DNA of 64,000 nucleotides from Candidatus Aramenus sulfurataquae (GTDB taxonomy: Archaea; Thermoproteota; Thermoprotei_A; Sulfolobales; Sulfolobaceae). The position numbers and the translations under genes were made by a program. The DNA lies in contig ASRH01000001.1 in the NCBI GenBank assembly GCA_000565255.1, positions 219,932-283,931 on the forward strand, read 5' to 3'. Of this stretch, positions 19,138-27,556 are shown piece by piece; within the stretch, counting starts at the first letter, position 1; every line of letters starts with the position of its first letter. A model generated the notes under the pieces. That model was given only the letters and a program-made list of their open reading frames with translations, was not told the origin of the DNA and made no database searches.

Positions 19138-19752
19138 TTGGCTACTTTGGACGAGTTAGAGTGGAGGTTTAGGAACCTAAGTGAGCCGACATCCTTCCTG
19201 CTGGCTATATTTTCGATATCTGTGAAAGCAATACCGCTATATTTCACCATCTCACGACAGCTAGTTCCGTTTGTCATACCTGTAGTAATAACTGCGGCAG
19301 TTATCGCAGTGATCCCACATGAGCTGGCGCACAGACAAATGGCTAGAAGATACGGTTGCTTTTCCAGGTTTACCGTTAGCTTCACCGGGTTTCTGGCCAC
19401 CACCGTAATCAACATATTACCCCTCTTTGGGTTGGTCTTCTTCTCGGGGTACACGTTACTTTCGTGTAGGTTTTTCTCTACAAATAGAGAGATAGAGGGT
19501 AAGTCCGCTGCTGTAGGCCCTGCGACTAACTTGGTTATCTCCATTATCACGTACATACTAGCTTTGGCTACCTCTGGCCTAGCGTATTTCTTTCTATCCT
19601 ATATATCGGCATTCAACGCCGTAGTGGCCTTCTTCAACTTGTTACCCTTCTGGATACTGGACGGGCTTAAGGTGTTTAGGTGGAACGTAAGTGTCTGGAT
19701 AGCAATGATTATAGTGGCTGTGGCTATGATGTTCCTCACTGGTCAGATATGA
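19138..19752 (+). CDS. Site-2-protease-like membrane zinc metalloprotease (M50)
   Basis: 204 aa, TTG start, about five or six TM helices. The zinc-binding HELAH motif is at residues 61-65 inside a helix, and the third ligand motif NLLPFWILDG is at about 167-176. These are the catalytic elements of M50/S2P intramembrane proteases, which cleave TM segments of regulators. No PDZ domain is present. The TGA stop overlaps the ATG of the rhomboid gene, so two mechanistically different intramembrane proteases are translationally coupled. Confidence 0.88.
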   Translation: MATLDELEWRFRNLSEPTSFLLAIFSISVKAIPLYFTISRQLVPFVIPVVITAAVIAVIPHELAHRQMARRYGCFSRFTVSFTGFLATTVINILPLFGLVFFSGYTLLSCRFFSTNREIEGKSAAVGPATNLVISIITYILALATSGLAYFFLSYISAFNAVVAFFNLLPFWILDGLKVFRWNVSVWIAMIIVAVAMMFLTGQI

Positions 19753-20297
19753 AAACTACGATAGTCCTGATGATAACTGTCCTCCTGGGCTTTTTAGTAG
19801 GAGAGTTCCTCTACCTCACTGGGAACCCTACCTTCTACTACCTAATACAAGTAAACTACTTGGTACTCAGAGGGGATTACCTCAGCTTGCTTACCTCAAT
19901 ATTCGTGACAAACAGCTTCCCGGACTTCTTCTTCAACTTCTTCTCGTTAGGCGTTATCTACTACTTGTTTGGATCGAGGGCAGGGAAGTTCGAGTACTTA
20001 GTGTTCCTACTCTCTGGGCTAGTAGGGAACGTCTTTACCCTTTTCTTCTTCCCTCCTTTCACTGCAAGTGAGGGAGCTTCTGGGGGGATATTCGGCGTCT
20101 TTGCCTTTTACGTGATAGAAGACATGGTAGAGATGCACAGGGTCGACTACAACGGCTTAGGCATTCTGGTTTTCGTATTTATCTTGAGCGACGTCATACC
20201 CCACGTCAATTTCGTCGCCCATCTGGGTGGAATTTTCACAGGGGTACTACTGGCTTTAGCGACCCCTCATCTTTTAAAGAGAGGCGGAAAAGCTTAG
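19749..20297 (+). CDS. Rhomboid-family intramembrane serine protease
   Basis: 183 aa from the ATG at 19749; the frame is open further upstream but that part is antisense to nothing useful and lies inside the S2P gene. Six TM helices. Catalytic Ser111 is in the GASGG motif and the His158 in AHLGG at the last helices, forming the rhomboid dyad. The L1 region carries no obvious WR motif. Coupled to the upstream M50 protease by ATG/TGA overlap and followed by a tiny membrane protein. Confidence 0.88.
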   Translation: MKTTIVLMITVLLGFLVGEFLYLTGNPTFYYLIQVNYLVLRGDYLSLLTSIFVTNSFPDFFFNFFSLGVIYYLFGSRAGKFEYLVFLLSGLVGNVFTLFFFPPFTASEGASGGIFGVFAFYVIEDMVEMHRVDYNGLGILVFVFILSDVIPHVNFVAHLGGIFTGVLLALATPHLLKRGGKA

Positions 20298-20302
20298 ACC
20301 TC

Positions 20303-20464
20303 ATGAACTTAATAGAAGAGGCTTTACTAATCATAGGCTTAGCGATGATGCCCTATGGACTTTACGAGATAGTCAGGGGAGAAGGAGACAGGCAAGTGAA
20401 AGTGCTCCTCATAGGCACCTCGTTAGCGTTATTTATTATTGAGTTCATCCTAGCTTATAGATGA
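20303..20464 (+). CDS. Tiny membrane protein, 53 aa
   Basis: Two predicted TM helices separated by a charged turn (YEIVRGEGDRQVK). The start ATG is 5 bases after the rhomboid stop, and its TGA overlaps the ATG of the fap7 gene (ATGA), so it is clearly part of the operon. Too short for automatic ORF calling thresholds. No family recognised. Confidence 0.65.
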   Translation: MNLIEEALLIIGLAMMPYGLYEIVRGEGDRQVKVLLIGTSLALFIIEFILAYR

Positions 20465-21033
20465 TAATCCTAGTCTCTGGCACTCCAGGGGTAGGCAAGA
20501 CAACTGTGGCCATGGAAATAGCGAAGAGGTACAACTTGAGCTATTTTTCGGTTTCCCAGTTTATTATAGAAAACAAACTCTACGTTAGCTACGACGAGGA
20601 AAGACAGACGTACAACATAGACGACAGCGTAATAGAGAAGGTCAACATGGAAGTGGAACGCCTACGCAACGTTGTCGTAGAAACTATATACCCTTCGCTC
20701 TTGGACAGAGCGGACAAGGTAATTGTTCTAAGGAAGAACCCACTAAAGCTATACGAAGAGCTCAAGAGGAGGAAATGGAACGACCTAAAGGTAGCGGAGA
20801 ACGTGGAGGCGGAGATCTTAGGGGTGGTAAGCCAGGAGGCTAAGGACTGGTTCCAAAGCGTCTGTGAGATCGACGTAAGCGAGAAGACGATAGATGAGGT
20901 AATTTCCATGGTTGAGAAAGGCGAGTGCGACAAGGACGTAGACTGGCTTTCGTCCCCTGAGGTCGAAGATCTCCTGCTCAAATTAGATAAAATTATTACC
21001 TCTCACGATAACGTATATCATAATGAGCAGTAA
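20461..21033 (+). CDS. fap7: Fap7/AK6-type adenylate kinase-like NTPase
   Basis: 190 aa. P-loop GTPGVGKTT (7-15) followed by a shortened AMP-binding core. The RKWNDLKVAENVEAEILGVV segment is diagnostic of the Fap7/hCINAP family. In archaea and eukaryotes Fap7 acts in 30S/40S maturation by binding uS11 and aiding the final 18S/16S cleavage, with weak adenylate kinase activity. ATG at 20461 overlaps the preceding stop. Its own end overlaps the mrp start by 11 bases. Confidence 0.88.
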   Translation: MIILVSGTPGVGKTTVAMEIAKRYNLSYFSVSQFIIENKLYVSYDEERQTYNIDDSVIEKVNMEVERLRNVVVETIYPSLLDRADKVIVLRKNPLKLYEELKRRKWNDLKVAENVEAEILGVVSQEAKDWFQSVCEIDVSEKTIDEVISMVEKGECDKDVDWLSSPEVEDLLLKLDKIITSHDNVYHNEQ

Positions 21034-21916
21034 TCCGTTTAGGATCCAGTCCCCACAGCAACCACAAAGGCAACCAAGGGACCTTAGGAAGGCACAGCCG
21101 CAAGTCGCAGCCGCCGACATGAAGATACAGATGAGAATGAAAAACGTGAAGTACAAGATAATTGTGCTCAGCGGAAAAGGAGGCGTTGGCAAGTCCTTCG
21201 TCTCATCGAATCTGGCTATGGCTTTGGCTGCTTCTGGAAAAACCGTAGGTATAGTAGACGTGGATTTCCACGGGCCCTCTGTCCCCAAAATGTTAGGAGT
21301 AAGGGGGCAAATGCTCACCGCAGACGACAAGGGAATAAACCCCGTGCAGGGGCCCTTCGGAATAAAGGTAGTCTCAATAGACTTCCTCCTCCCAAGGGAC
21401 GACACCCCAGTGGTATGGAGGGGTTCGATAAAGCACACCGCAATAAAGCAGTTCTTAGGCGACGTAAACTGGGGTACGTTAGACTACCTAGTGGTGGATA
21501 TGCCTCCTGGCACAGGAGACGAGGCGTTATCTGTGGCTCAACTACTCCCGGACATAACAGGAGCTGTCATAGTCACAATACCCTCTGAGGTGTCTACCCT
21601 CGCCGTTAAGAAGTCGATCAATTTTGTAAAGACAGTAAGCACCAGGATACTTGGAATAGTAGAGAACATGAGCTACTTCGTATGTCCATCTGACGGAAAG
21701 CCGTACTACATCTTTGGAGAGAACAAGGGAAAGAAGATGGCGGAGGAAATGGGAGTTCCCCTCTTAGGACAAGTGCCATTAGATCCGAGGATAGCTGAGG
21801 CAAACGACGCGGGGGAGCCGTTCTTCCTGAAGTACGTAGACTCTCCTACCTCCAAGGAGTTCCTTAACATAGCTGACAGGGTAATCAACATAGTAGAAAA
21901 AGGCACTACCTCTTAA
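21023..21916 (+). CDS. mrp: Mrp/NBP35 family iron-sulfur carrier ATPase
   Basis: 297 aa. A Gln/Pro/Arg-rich N-terminal tail (1-35) leads to the deviant P-loop GKGGVGKS (51-58) and the switch motif DMPPGTGDEALS. These MinD-like ATPases carry Fe-S clusters. The usual C-terminal CxxC is reduced to a single Cys (YFVCPSDG), as in many crenarchaeal Mrp proteins, so cluster binding across the dimer is uncertain. Last gene of the M50-rhomboid-fap7-mrp unit; converges on a small winged helix gene with an 11-base overlap. Confidence 0.93.
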   Translation: MSSNPFRIQSPQQPQRQPRDLRKAQPQVAAADMKIQMRMKNVKYKIIVLSGKGGVGKSFVSSNLAMALAASGKTVGIVDVDFHGPSVPKMLGVRGQMLTADDKGINPVQGPFGIKVVSIDFLLPRDDTPVVWRGSIKHTAIKQFLGDVNWGTLDYLVVDMPPGTGDEALSVAQLLPDITGAVIVTIPSEVSTLAVKKSINFVKTVSTRILGIVENMSYFVCPSDGKPYYIFGENKGKKMAEEMGVPLLGQVPLDPRIAEANDAGEPFFLKYVDSPTSKEFLNIADRVINIVEKGTTS

Positions 21917-22115
21917 CGCGGAAGTAAAACTTTTTGGTCTCGTAGACTGGATACTTCTCCACTATACCCTCTCTTACCATTTGAGCCAAGGTCTCCCTGA
22001 ATTCAACTGCGTTAAAGTTAATGTCCTTTTTGAGGAGCTCCCTCATGATCTCCGTAGAGGTTCTGTCCCCTGTCTTGAGCACCTCAATGATTTTTTCCTT
22101 CAGCTCTTGGTTCAT
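21906..22115 (-). CDS. Small winged-helix protein
   Basis: 69 aa from the ATG at 22115; an in-frame GTG at 22139 is possible, but a T-rich TATA-like element at about 22143-22148 places the leaderless start at 22115. Helical pattern NQELKEKIIEVL / TSTEIMRELL / VEFRETLAQMVREGIVEKY fits a winged helix. Probably DNA-binding; target unknown. Convergent with mrp. Confidence 0.7.
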   Translation of the reverse strand: MNQELKEKIIEVLKTGDRTSTEIMRELLKKDINFNAVEFRETLAQMVREGIVEKYPVYETKKFYFRVKR

Positions 22116-22214
22116 CGGTATTATTTCCCGATACACCAATAAAAAATTAAGGTTACGCTTATGGAAATAACTTTAAAAACAATAAAAACTAAAATCTTTA
22201 TGGTGAAAAGTTAA

Positions 22215-22562
22215 ATGAGTATTGAAATTACTGAAAAAAGCGTCATATTAAAGAGATTCTTGATGGTGGGATACGGTCTTTCTGAGGCAGACGTAGAGGC
22301 ATTCATGAAAATAGTAAAGAGCAACGAAGGAAAAGACGTGGACTTCATTTCCTCCGAGCTGGGGATAAGCAAGAGCAGGGCGAGCTTGATCTTAAAACGC
22401 CTCTCCGACGCTGGTCTCGTGGAGAAACAGAAGAGCTCCGGCTCTAAGGGCGGAAGGCCAAAGTACATATACTACATAAACAAGGACGAAGTGATCTCCA
22501 AGATGATCAGCAGAGCAAAGGAGCTCTGCAAGGACCTCGAAAACATAATCCGCTCACTATAA
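22215..22562 (+). CDS. TrmB/MarR-like winged-helix regulator
   Basis: 115 aa with a central winged HTH (DFISSELGISKSRASLILKRLSDAGLVEKQ), a basic wing (GSKGGRPKYIYY) and a C-terminal helix suited for dimerisation. No ligand domain. The fold resembles the DNA-binding part of TrmB or Lrs14-type regulators of Sulfolobales. It ends in a 6-base convergent overlap with the LysE-type transporter, which might be a target (inference). Confidence 0.78.
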   Translation: MSIEITEKSVILKRFLMVGYGLSEADVEAFMKIVKSNEGKDVDFISSELGISKSRASLILKRLSDAGLVEKQKSSGSKGGRPKYIYYINKDEVISKMISRAKELCKDLENIIRSL

Positions 22563-23111
22563 AAGCCTTATACCTTGAATTAAGATGTAAGCTCCGAAGG
22601 AAGCCAGGATAACAAAGGACACGAAGTTTACGTATTTGACATATCTTTTTACGTATAAGTTGGAGAAGTAGGGAAATGCGAGGACCCAGAGCGCTATCCC
22701 AGAAAAGAAGCCCAAGGCGCTCAATGCGCCCAAGCTGTCTATCATGTAAATCCCTATCGTCACCCACCAACTGATCTGGTATGGGTTGGTCAAGCCCATA
22801 ATAAGCCCGGTAAAGTAGTTCCCGCTGACCGACGTTTTGAGAGAGGGACTAGACTTGAGGGTAAGGTAAGCTAAAAACAGCAGGAGTAATCCACCAACCA
22901 AGTAAAGGAACCTCAACACCAGCGGCGGTATGTCTCCCCTTATGAAGTAAACTATCAGGAAGAATATGAAGTCTGCGGTCATGGCTCCAAATCCCACGCT
23001 ACTGCCGTGGAGTTTGGACTTCATGGACTCCTTCAAGATCATGGCGTTAACTGGGCCTGGCGGGGCCGCCATGGACAGACCGAGTAAAACACCTAGCGCG
23101 AAGGATATCAT
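22557..23111 (-). CDS. LysE family translocator
   Basis: 184 aa with five or six TM helices. The N-terminal AAPPGPVNAMILKESMK motif is the LysE/RhtB signature. Family members export amino acids or small cations such as basic amino acids, homoserine or cadmium; substrate not predictable. ATG start overlaps the DUF72 gene stop (ATGA), so the pair is coupled. Confidence 0.88.
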   Translation of the reverse strand: MISFALGVLLGLSMAAPPGPVNAMILKESMKSKLHGSSVGFGAMTADFIFFLIVYFIRGDIPPLVLRFLYLVGGLLLLFLAYLTLKSSPSLKTSVSGNYFTGLIMGLTNPYQISWWVTIGIYMIDSLGALSALGFFSGIALWVLAFPYFSNLYVKRYVKYVNFVSFVILASFGAYILIQGIRLL

Positions 23112-23803
23112 GACGTGATCTCCTTGAACCTAAGAGCGTTTTTGACAGAGTATACGTTATTGAAGAGAACATAAGATTTTTCGTCCACCTTTTCCTTAAG
23201 CTTGTACAAGTCCTCATCCGTGTAGTCGTACTTGTAGTTAACCTCTCCTCTTCCTATGCCGTGTAGTCTGAAGTACTTTACCTCCCCGTAGATAGGGTTA
23301 TGTCTAAACGGGTCAACCACATGTATAACCTTAATGTCCCTTAATACTTCGAGAAGTAGATCCACATTAGCGTACCATTCCCCCCTCGGCTCCCAACCAT
23401 AAATGAAGTTCCTGTCTATTACCGAAAAGAACTGTCTTATGTTCTCCACGTTCTCCCTAGTGGGGGCAAAGGAGGGCGGGGTCTGAAAAACGATTATCCT
23501 TGAGCCTAGAACCTTAGCTTCCTCTAAGGTGACCTCTAACGCCCTTTCCGTGTCTTTGTTTAACTTAAAGCCTCCGGCGTTTGCCTTGTCCTCTAGTTTA
23601 AACCTCTTCATCTTGGCGAAATTGGAGTTGTAGGTATGGGTTATGACTTGCAACGCCTTAATGGTGTACTCAACCTTATCGCTGTACCCCCTCCACCTCT
23701 TGAGCTCCTCTTGGCTCACCTCGTCGTAGAAGGTCTTCTGGACCTCTAGCACGTCGAAAATCTGCGCGTACTTTCTACTCACTGAGCAAACTCCAACCTT
23801 CAT
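23108..23803 (-). CDS. DUF72 family protein
   Basis: 231 aa, TIM-barrel-like DUF72 family: N-terminal EVQKTFYDEVS (usually EVN.TFY), middle RIIVFQTPPSF, GWEPRGEW and the C-terminal VKYFRLHG..., VLFNN motifs. DUF72 proteins are widespread and uncharacterised, with a fold related to sugar isomerases/endonuclease IV. Coupled with the LysE-type transporter by 4-base overlap. Confidence 0.9.
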   Translation of the reverse strand: MKVGVCSVSRKYAQIFDVLEVQKTFYDEVSQEELKRWRGYSDKVEYTIKALQVITHTYNSNFAKMKRFKLEDKANAGGFKLNKDTERALEVTLEEAKVLGSRIIVFQTPPSFAPTRENVENIRQFFSVIDRNFIYGWEPRGEWYANVDLLLEVLRDIKVIHVVDPFRHNPIYGEVKYFRLHGIGRGEVNYKYDYTDEDLYKLKEKVDEKSYVLFNNVYSVKNALRFKEITS

Positions 23804-23964
23804 TACATTGGCATCCCTAACTCTGCTTAAAAGCTTTCAAAATTATCCAATAACATAAAAAATTCGTCATTAAGAATTTTTATTTTGTATGAGACGAGAA
23901 AATGCGTCATGTATTAAAAAAGATCTTGGAAAAAATTTAAAGATAATTGTGGAGAGGCATAATT

Positions 23965-24417
23965 ATGCAAGAGGAGGAAATGATTAGGAAAGCTAAGGAG
24001 CTATACGAGGCGGGGATGAGCATAAGGAAGATAGCCCAACAGCTAAACCTCAGCTACTCTAGGGCTAGGAAACTGCTCAAGGACGCAGGGGTCCAGTTCA
24101 GGGGGAAACTACCAAAGGAGACCGAGGAAAAGATAGTAGAGCTGGGAAAGAAGGGCTACAGCGCAAACAGGATAAGCAAGGAGCTTGGAGTGAACTCCAA
24201 CACTGTGCTCAGGGTACTGAGGAGGTACAGCCTCGTAAAGAGAAAGAGGAAGTTGAGCGAGGCCAATATTAAGGTAATAGAGGAAATGTACAAGAGCGGA
24301 GCGTCCATCTACAAGATAGCTAAACAGCTAAAGATTTCCACAAATCTTGTAGTGTATTACTTAAAGAAACTAAACATTTACAAGCCTACTCATGAATCTT
24401 ACTCCACATCTCAGTAG
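23965..24417 (+). CDS. Triple helix-turn-helix protein
   Basis: 150 aa from the ATG at 23965, which has a GAGG Shine-Dalgarno-like sequence 9 bases upstream and a TATA-like ATTTAAAG about 27 bases upstream; an in-frame TTG lies at 23947. It consists of three successive resolvase/Hin-type HTH units (YEAGMSIRKIAQQLNLSY, KKGYSANRISKELGVNSN, KSGASIYKIAKQLKISTN) spaced by about 45-50 residues and nothing else. Highly basic, so surely DNA-binding. Its last 32 bases overlap trpS. Confidence 0.8.
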   Translation: MQEEEMIRKAKELYEAGMSIRKIAQQLNLSYSRARKLLKDAGVQFRGKLPKETEEKIVELGKKGYSANRISKELGVNSNTVLRVLRRYSLVKRKRKLSEANIKVIEEMYKSGASIYKIAKQLKISTNLVVYYLKKLNIYKPTHESYSTSQ

Positions 24418-25534
24418 CCAACTTGCCTTCATACTTGAACAGCCTTACCTTGTCCTTAGCTTCCTCCCTATTCTGCCTATGTTTCTCCAGGAACTCGTTT
24501 AGCCTCTCTATTAGGATCTGCTTCAGTTCGCCAGTGAGCATCTTCCCAGACCTATACTCCTCCTCTATCTCCTTTATCTTGTTGTCGTCGGGTTCAAAGA
24601 AATAGTAAAGCCACTGGAAAGGCACGTCGATGTCTGGGTTACCGCCGTATTTCCTGTGGAGCTCAATTGTTGGCTGGCCACCGGAGAAGGCGTACTTCAT
24701 GATTTTCCTCTCGACAGTCTTTGGGTCGTCTGTCAAGTAAATTGCGGACTCCGGGTTTGAAGAGCTCATCTTTCCCTCTGGTCCAGTGAGCGGTGGAAGG
24801 AACTTGCTATGTATCTGTGCAGCCTTGTAATAACCAAGGCTCTCCGCTATGTCCCTCTGGAGCCTCCAGTAGGGGTCTTGATCAATGCCTGCAGGGATTA
24901 AGCACCTCCTCTTCTCGAACATTGTAGGGGCTATCTGGAGAGCAGGGTAGAAGATTATACCGATGTTAGACGAGGTGTCTAGCCCAAAAGTCGCCTTTAC
25001 CTCGTTGAAGGTCAGTTTCTTTGCTACCTTAACAGCTATGGGATACATGTTCTTTATGTACTCCGTGTCTTGGAAGATGAAAGTTCTGTCTGGGTCGAAG
25101 CCTACAGCTATTATGTCCAAGATGTTCTCGTATGCCCACTGCCTCGTCTGATCCAACGTGTAATCAACGTTCCTCATGAACTTTTCGTCGTCTGTGATCT
25201 CTATATAGAGATTCACCTTAAACTTCTCCTGAAGCCACTTGGTAAATATAAAGGGGATGAGGTGGCCTATATGCATCCCTAGTGAGGGCGCCCTCCCTGT
25301 GTAGAGGAAGAACCCGCGCCCCTCCTCGTAGTCCTTTAGGACTAGGTCAAGGTCCCTGTGGGAGAAGAACACGTTCCTCCTCAACATTACGTGGAGGTCT
25401 CCTCCAACCAGCCTCGATATCTTTTGCTTCAGCTCCTCGGTGACCTTCTGTGTACCAAACTGAATTATGAGCTTGTCGTAATCCACCTTGCCCTTAACTT
25501 CCCAAGGAGTAACAGTGTAATTTTCGCCTTCCAC
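24386..25534 (-). CDS. trpS: Tryptophanyl-tRNA synthetase
   Basis: 382 aa class Ic synthetase of the archaeal/eukaryotic type. It has TGRAPSLGMHIGHL with the HIGH motif (about residues 79-92) and KMSSSNPES as the KMSKS loop (about 255). The N-terminal extension expected for the archaeal form is short. Convergent with the triple-HTH gene. Confidence 0.96.
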   Translation of the reverse strand: MEGENYTVTPWEVKGKVDYDKLIIQFGTQKVTEELKQKISRLVGGDLHVMLRRNVFFSHRDLDLVLKDYEEGRGFFLYTGRAPSLGMHIGHLIPFIFTKWLQEKFKVNLYIEITDDEKFMRNVDYTLDQTRQWAYENILDIIAVGFDPDRTFIFQDTEYIKNMYPIAVKVAKKLTFNEVKATFGLDTSSNIGIIFYPALQIAPTMFEKRRCLIPAGIDQDPYWRLQRDIAESLGYYKAAQIHSKFLPPLTGPEGKMSSSNPESAIYLTDDPKTVERKIMKYAFSGGQPTIELHRKYGGNPDIDVPFQWLYYFFEPDDNKIKEIEEEYRSGKMLTGELKQILIERLNEFLEKHRQNREEAKDKVRLFKYEGKLATEMWSKIHE

Positions 25535-25570
25535 AAAAATGAGGATATCAAATAGAATAAAAAAGCGTTT

Positions 25571-26206
25571 TTATGCCTTTTGGGTTAGGGTAGCTGCAGG
25601 AAGGTCGGGGAACTTCTCCTTCATCTTCTGCTCAGCAATAGCAGATGCCTCCTCTAGTATCTTCCTCGCCTCCGCAGTTGGTGCCGAGGAGTACGAGTAG
25701 GCTCCCGCGAAGTCTCCGGCTTCCACTACTACCTCTTGTAGCCCTTCTCCTAAGGCCCCCAACTCCACAGATAGCTCCGGCATAACTCCTTTCAACGCTC
25801 CTCTCAGCTCGTTAATCACCCCCACTACTGGTACTAGGTTCACAAAGACGTCGCCTATCTCGCTAACGGTCTCGAGTCTTAGCTCAACCTGCTCAAGGGC
25901 TATCTGCGTCATCAATAGTTGCTTGCTTATCTTCCTTATTTCAGCCACCTCGTTTGCGTACATAGCTGCCCTTGCTGTGTCCTTAGTCATCTGCGCCTCA
26001 ACGACCCTCTCAAAGAGTATCTTGTCCCTCTCTTGCATCCTCCCTATGTAAGCGTCGAGCCTGCTTATCATGGAGCGCAACTGGTAGTGAGCTTGAACAA
26101 GCCTGTACTTAAGGGGCTGCCTCCCCCTAAATACGCCCTTTACTCCTCCCCAAATATCCTTCTCTTCTGATCCAGCCCAATACTTTTGGAAGTTTTTACC
26201 GAGCAT
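25571..26206 (-). CDS. cdvB1: ESCRT-III homologue, CdvB1-type
   Basis: 211 aa. Charged helical ESCRT-III core with the long helix pair ([21 protein letters not shown]...) and an Ala-rich C-terminal helix. No CdvA-binding broken winged helix or clear MIM2 as in CdvB, so it belongs to the CdvB1/B2 paralogues that form the contractile division ring and are remodelled by Vps4/CdvC. From memory the neighbourhood near tfb1 corresponds to SSO0451 (CdvB1). The subtype is by synteny. Confidence 0.88.
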   Translation of the reverse strand: MLGKNFQKYWAGSEEKDIWGGVKGVFRGRQPLKYRLVQAHYQLRSMISRLDAYIGRMQERDKILFERVVEAQMTKDTARAAMYANEVAEIRKISKQLLMTQIALEQVELRLETVSEIGDVFVNLVPVVGVINELRGALKGVMPELSVELGALGEGLQEVVVEAGDFAGAYSYSSAPTAEARKILEEASAIAEQKMKEKFPDLPAATLTQKA

Positions 26207-26436
26207 CTTAACTACAATATTGTTCTGTTTGGCTTTTAAGAGTCAAGAAATGTAATATGGCGCCCTTGCCAACTGGCTTTTTCCAAGGACGTTTTCACCC
26301 TCTCCCGGAAGTTGGAGAATGGAGGGTAATGAAAAGGTATTTTCGCGTTTAATGGGGATGGGAAACGGGCAAAGGCTTTTATGGGAATACAAAAAGGACA
26401 AAACCCCTTAAATTCCCAGAGAATAAACAGTTAACA

Positions 26437-27144
26437 ATGACGGAGGAACTGTTCTTAAAGGACTCGTACGTGAGGGAGTTCGAGGCTATAGCAGTAAAGT
26501 CAACAGAGGAAGGGGTAGTGTTGGACAAGACTGCTTTCTACCCGGGCGGGGGAGGGCTAGAAAACGACGTGGGAAAGCTGATCTTTGAGGGAAAGGAGTA
26601 CAAGGTAACTGAGGTCAAGAGGAAAGACGGGGAAATAGTCCACAAGGTCGAGGAAAAGGTGCCGGAGGGGGCGGTAATAAAGGGAGTCATAGACTGGGAG
26701 AGAAGGTACGCGATGATGAGGTTGCACACCGCCTCCCACATAATTTCGGCCATAGCCTTCAACAAGTACAACGCCATGGTTACTGGAGGCAGCATTACGC
26801 CAGAGTACGCTAAGGACGACTTCAACGTGGAGGACAAGAGCATCCTAGCTGAGATAATAAGGGAGGCCAACGAGATCGCCAAGAAGGGGATAGAGGTAAA
26901 GGTATACTTCCTCCCAAGGGAGGAAGCAATGATGATACCCGGAATAGTGAAGCTTATGGGCAGGAACCCACCAGAGGTACCCGTCTGGAGGATAGTGGAA
27001 ATTCCCGGCGTGGACATTCAAGCAGACGGGGGGCCACATGTGAAGAACACGAAGGAGATAGGAGAGATCCAGCTCCTAAAGGTGGAGAACAGGGGAAAGG
27101 GGAGGAAGAGGATCTACTATACAGTCAAGACCAAACAAACTTAA
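26437..27144 (+). CDS. alaX: Alanyl-tRNA editing protein AlaX
   Basis: 235 aa stand-alone editing domain that hydrolyses Ser-tRNA(Ala)/Gly-tRNA(Ala). FYPGGGGL at the start, the zinc motif HTASH (about residues 92-96), and the second zinc motif where the usual C-G-G-T-H is D-G-G-P-H, an Asp replacing the Cys ligand. The length fits AlaX-M. A TATA-like CTTAAAT (26406-26412) lies about 27 bases before the ATG. The 3' end overlaps the GtrA gene by 20 bases. Confidence 0.9.
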   Translation: MTEELFLKDSYVREFEAIAVKSTEEGVVLDKTAFYPGGGGLENDVGKLIFEGKEYKVTEVKRKDGEIVHKVEEKVPEGAVIKGVIDWERRYAMMRLHTASHIISAIAFNKYNAMVTGGSITPEYAKDDFNVEDKSILAEIIREANEIAKKGIEVKVYFLPREEAMMIPGIVKLMGRNPPEVPVWRIVEIPGVDIQADGGPHVKNTKEIGEIQLLKVENRGKGRKRIYYTVKTKQT

Positions 27145-27556
27145 CGCTCGTGAGGAACCTGACCAAAAACCCCGACGCTATGCCAACGAAGTTGATAACG
27201 CCAAGCAAGATGGACTGCAACTTCACAAGAGAGGAGAAGAAGAGGACGCTCAAGATCTCCGTTAAGTTGCCGAAGTGTAGCACCGCAACTAGGAGTGCCA
27301 CCACAACAATGTACTGCACCACTCCGCCGGAGAGGGAGGAGAGGTGGAACTTGCCCAACCTCCTCCATACGCTCCCAGTCCTCTTGTCATTGAAGGTCCA
27401 TAAGTCGTTCAAGATGAAGTTAAAGAGGATTGACACCTCTATAGCGAGGGCGAGGGAAACTGAAATGGGGAGCAAATTTGCCGTAAAGAGGACAACGCCC
27501 TCGTTCACCAATGTGCCTAGTCCGCCGACTACCGCGTACTTAAGCAGTCTGATCAT
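27125..27556 (-). CDS. GtrA-like membrane protein
   Basis: 143 aa with four TM helices, FNFILNDLWTFND after helix 2 (family signature) and the terminal RFLTSVKFVW. GtrA proteins are thought to flip polyprenol-linked sugars or assist glycosyltransferases. Here it is the last gene of a unit with a CobD-like enzyme and an HTH regulator (4-base overlap), a context that does not indicate cell-surface glycosylation. Confidence 0.88.
   Translation of the reverse strand: MIRLLKYAVVGGLGTLVNEGVVLFTANLLPISVSLALAIEVSILFNFILNDLWTFNDKRTGSVWRRLGKFHLSSLSGGVVQYIVVVALLVAVLHFGNLTEILSVLFFSSLVKLQSILLGVINFVGIASGFLVRFLTSVKFVWS

Noticed and set aside
26257..26352. 31-codon ORF with GFFQGRFHP, recalling the GRFQPFH motif of nucleotidylyltransferases
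   Set aside because: Too short, no promoter or Shine-Dalgarno, and the similarity stops after a few residues. The 230-base gap 26207-26436 otherwise shows only the alaX promoter.
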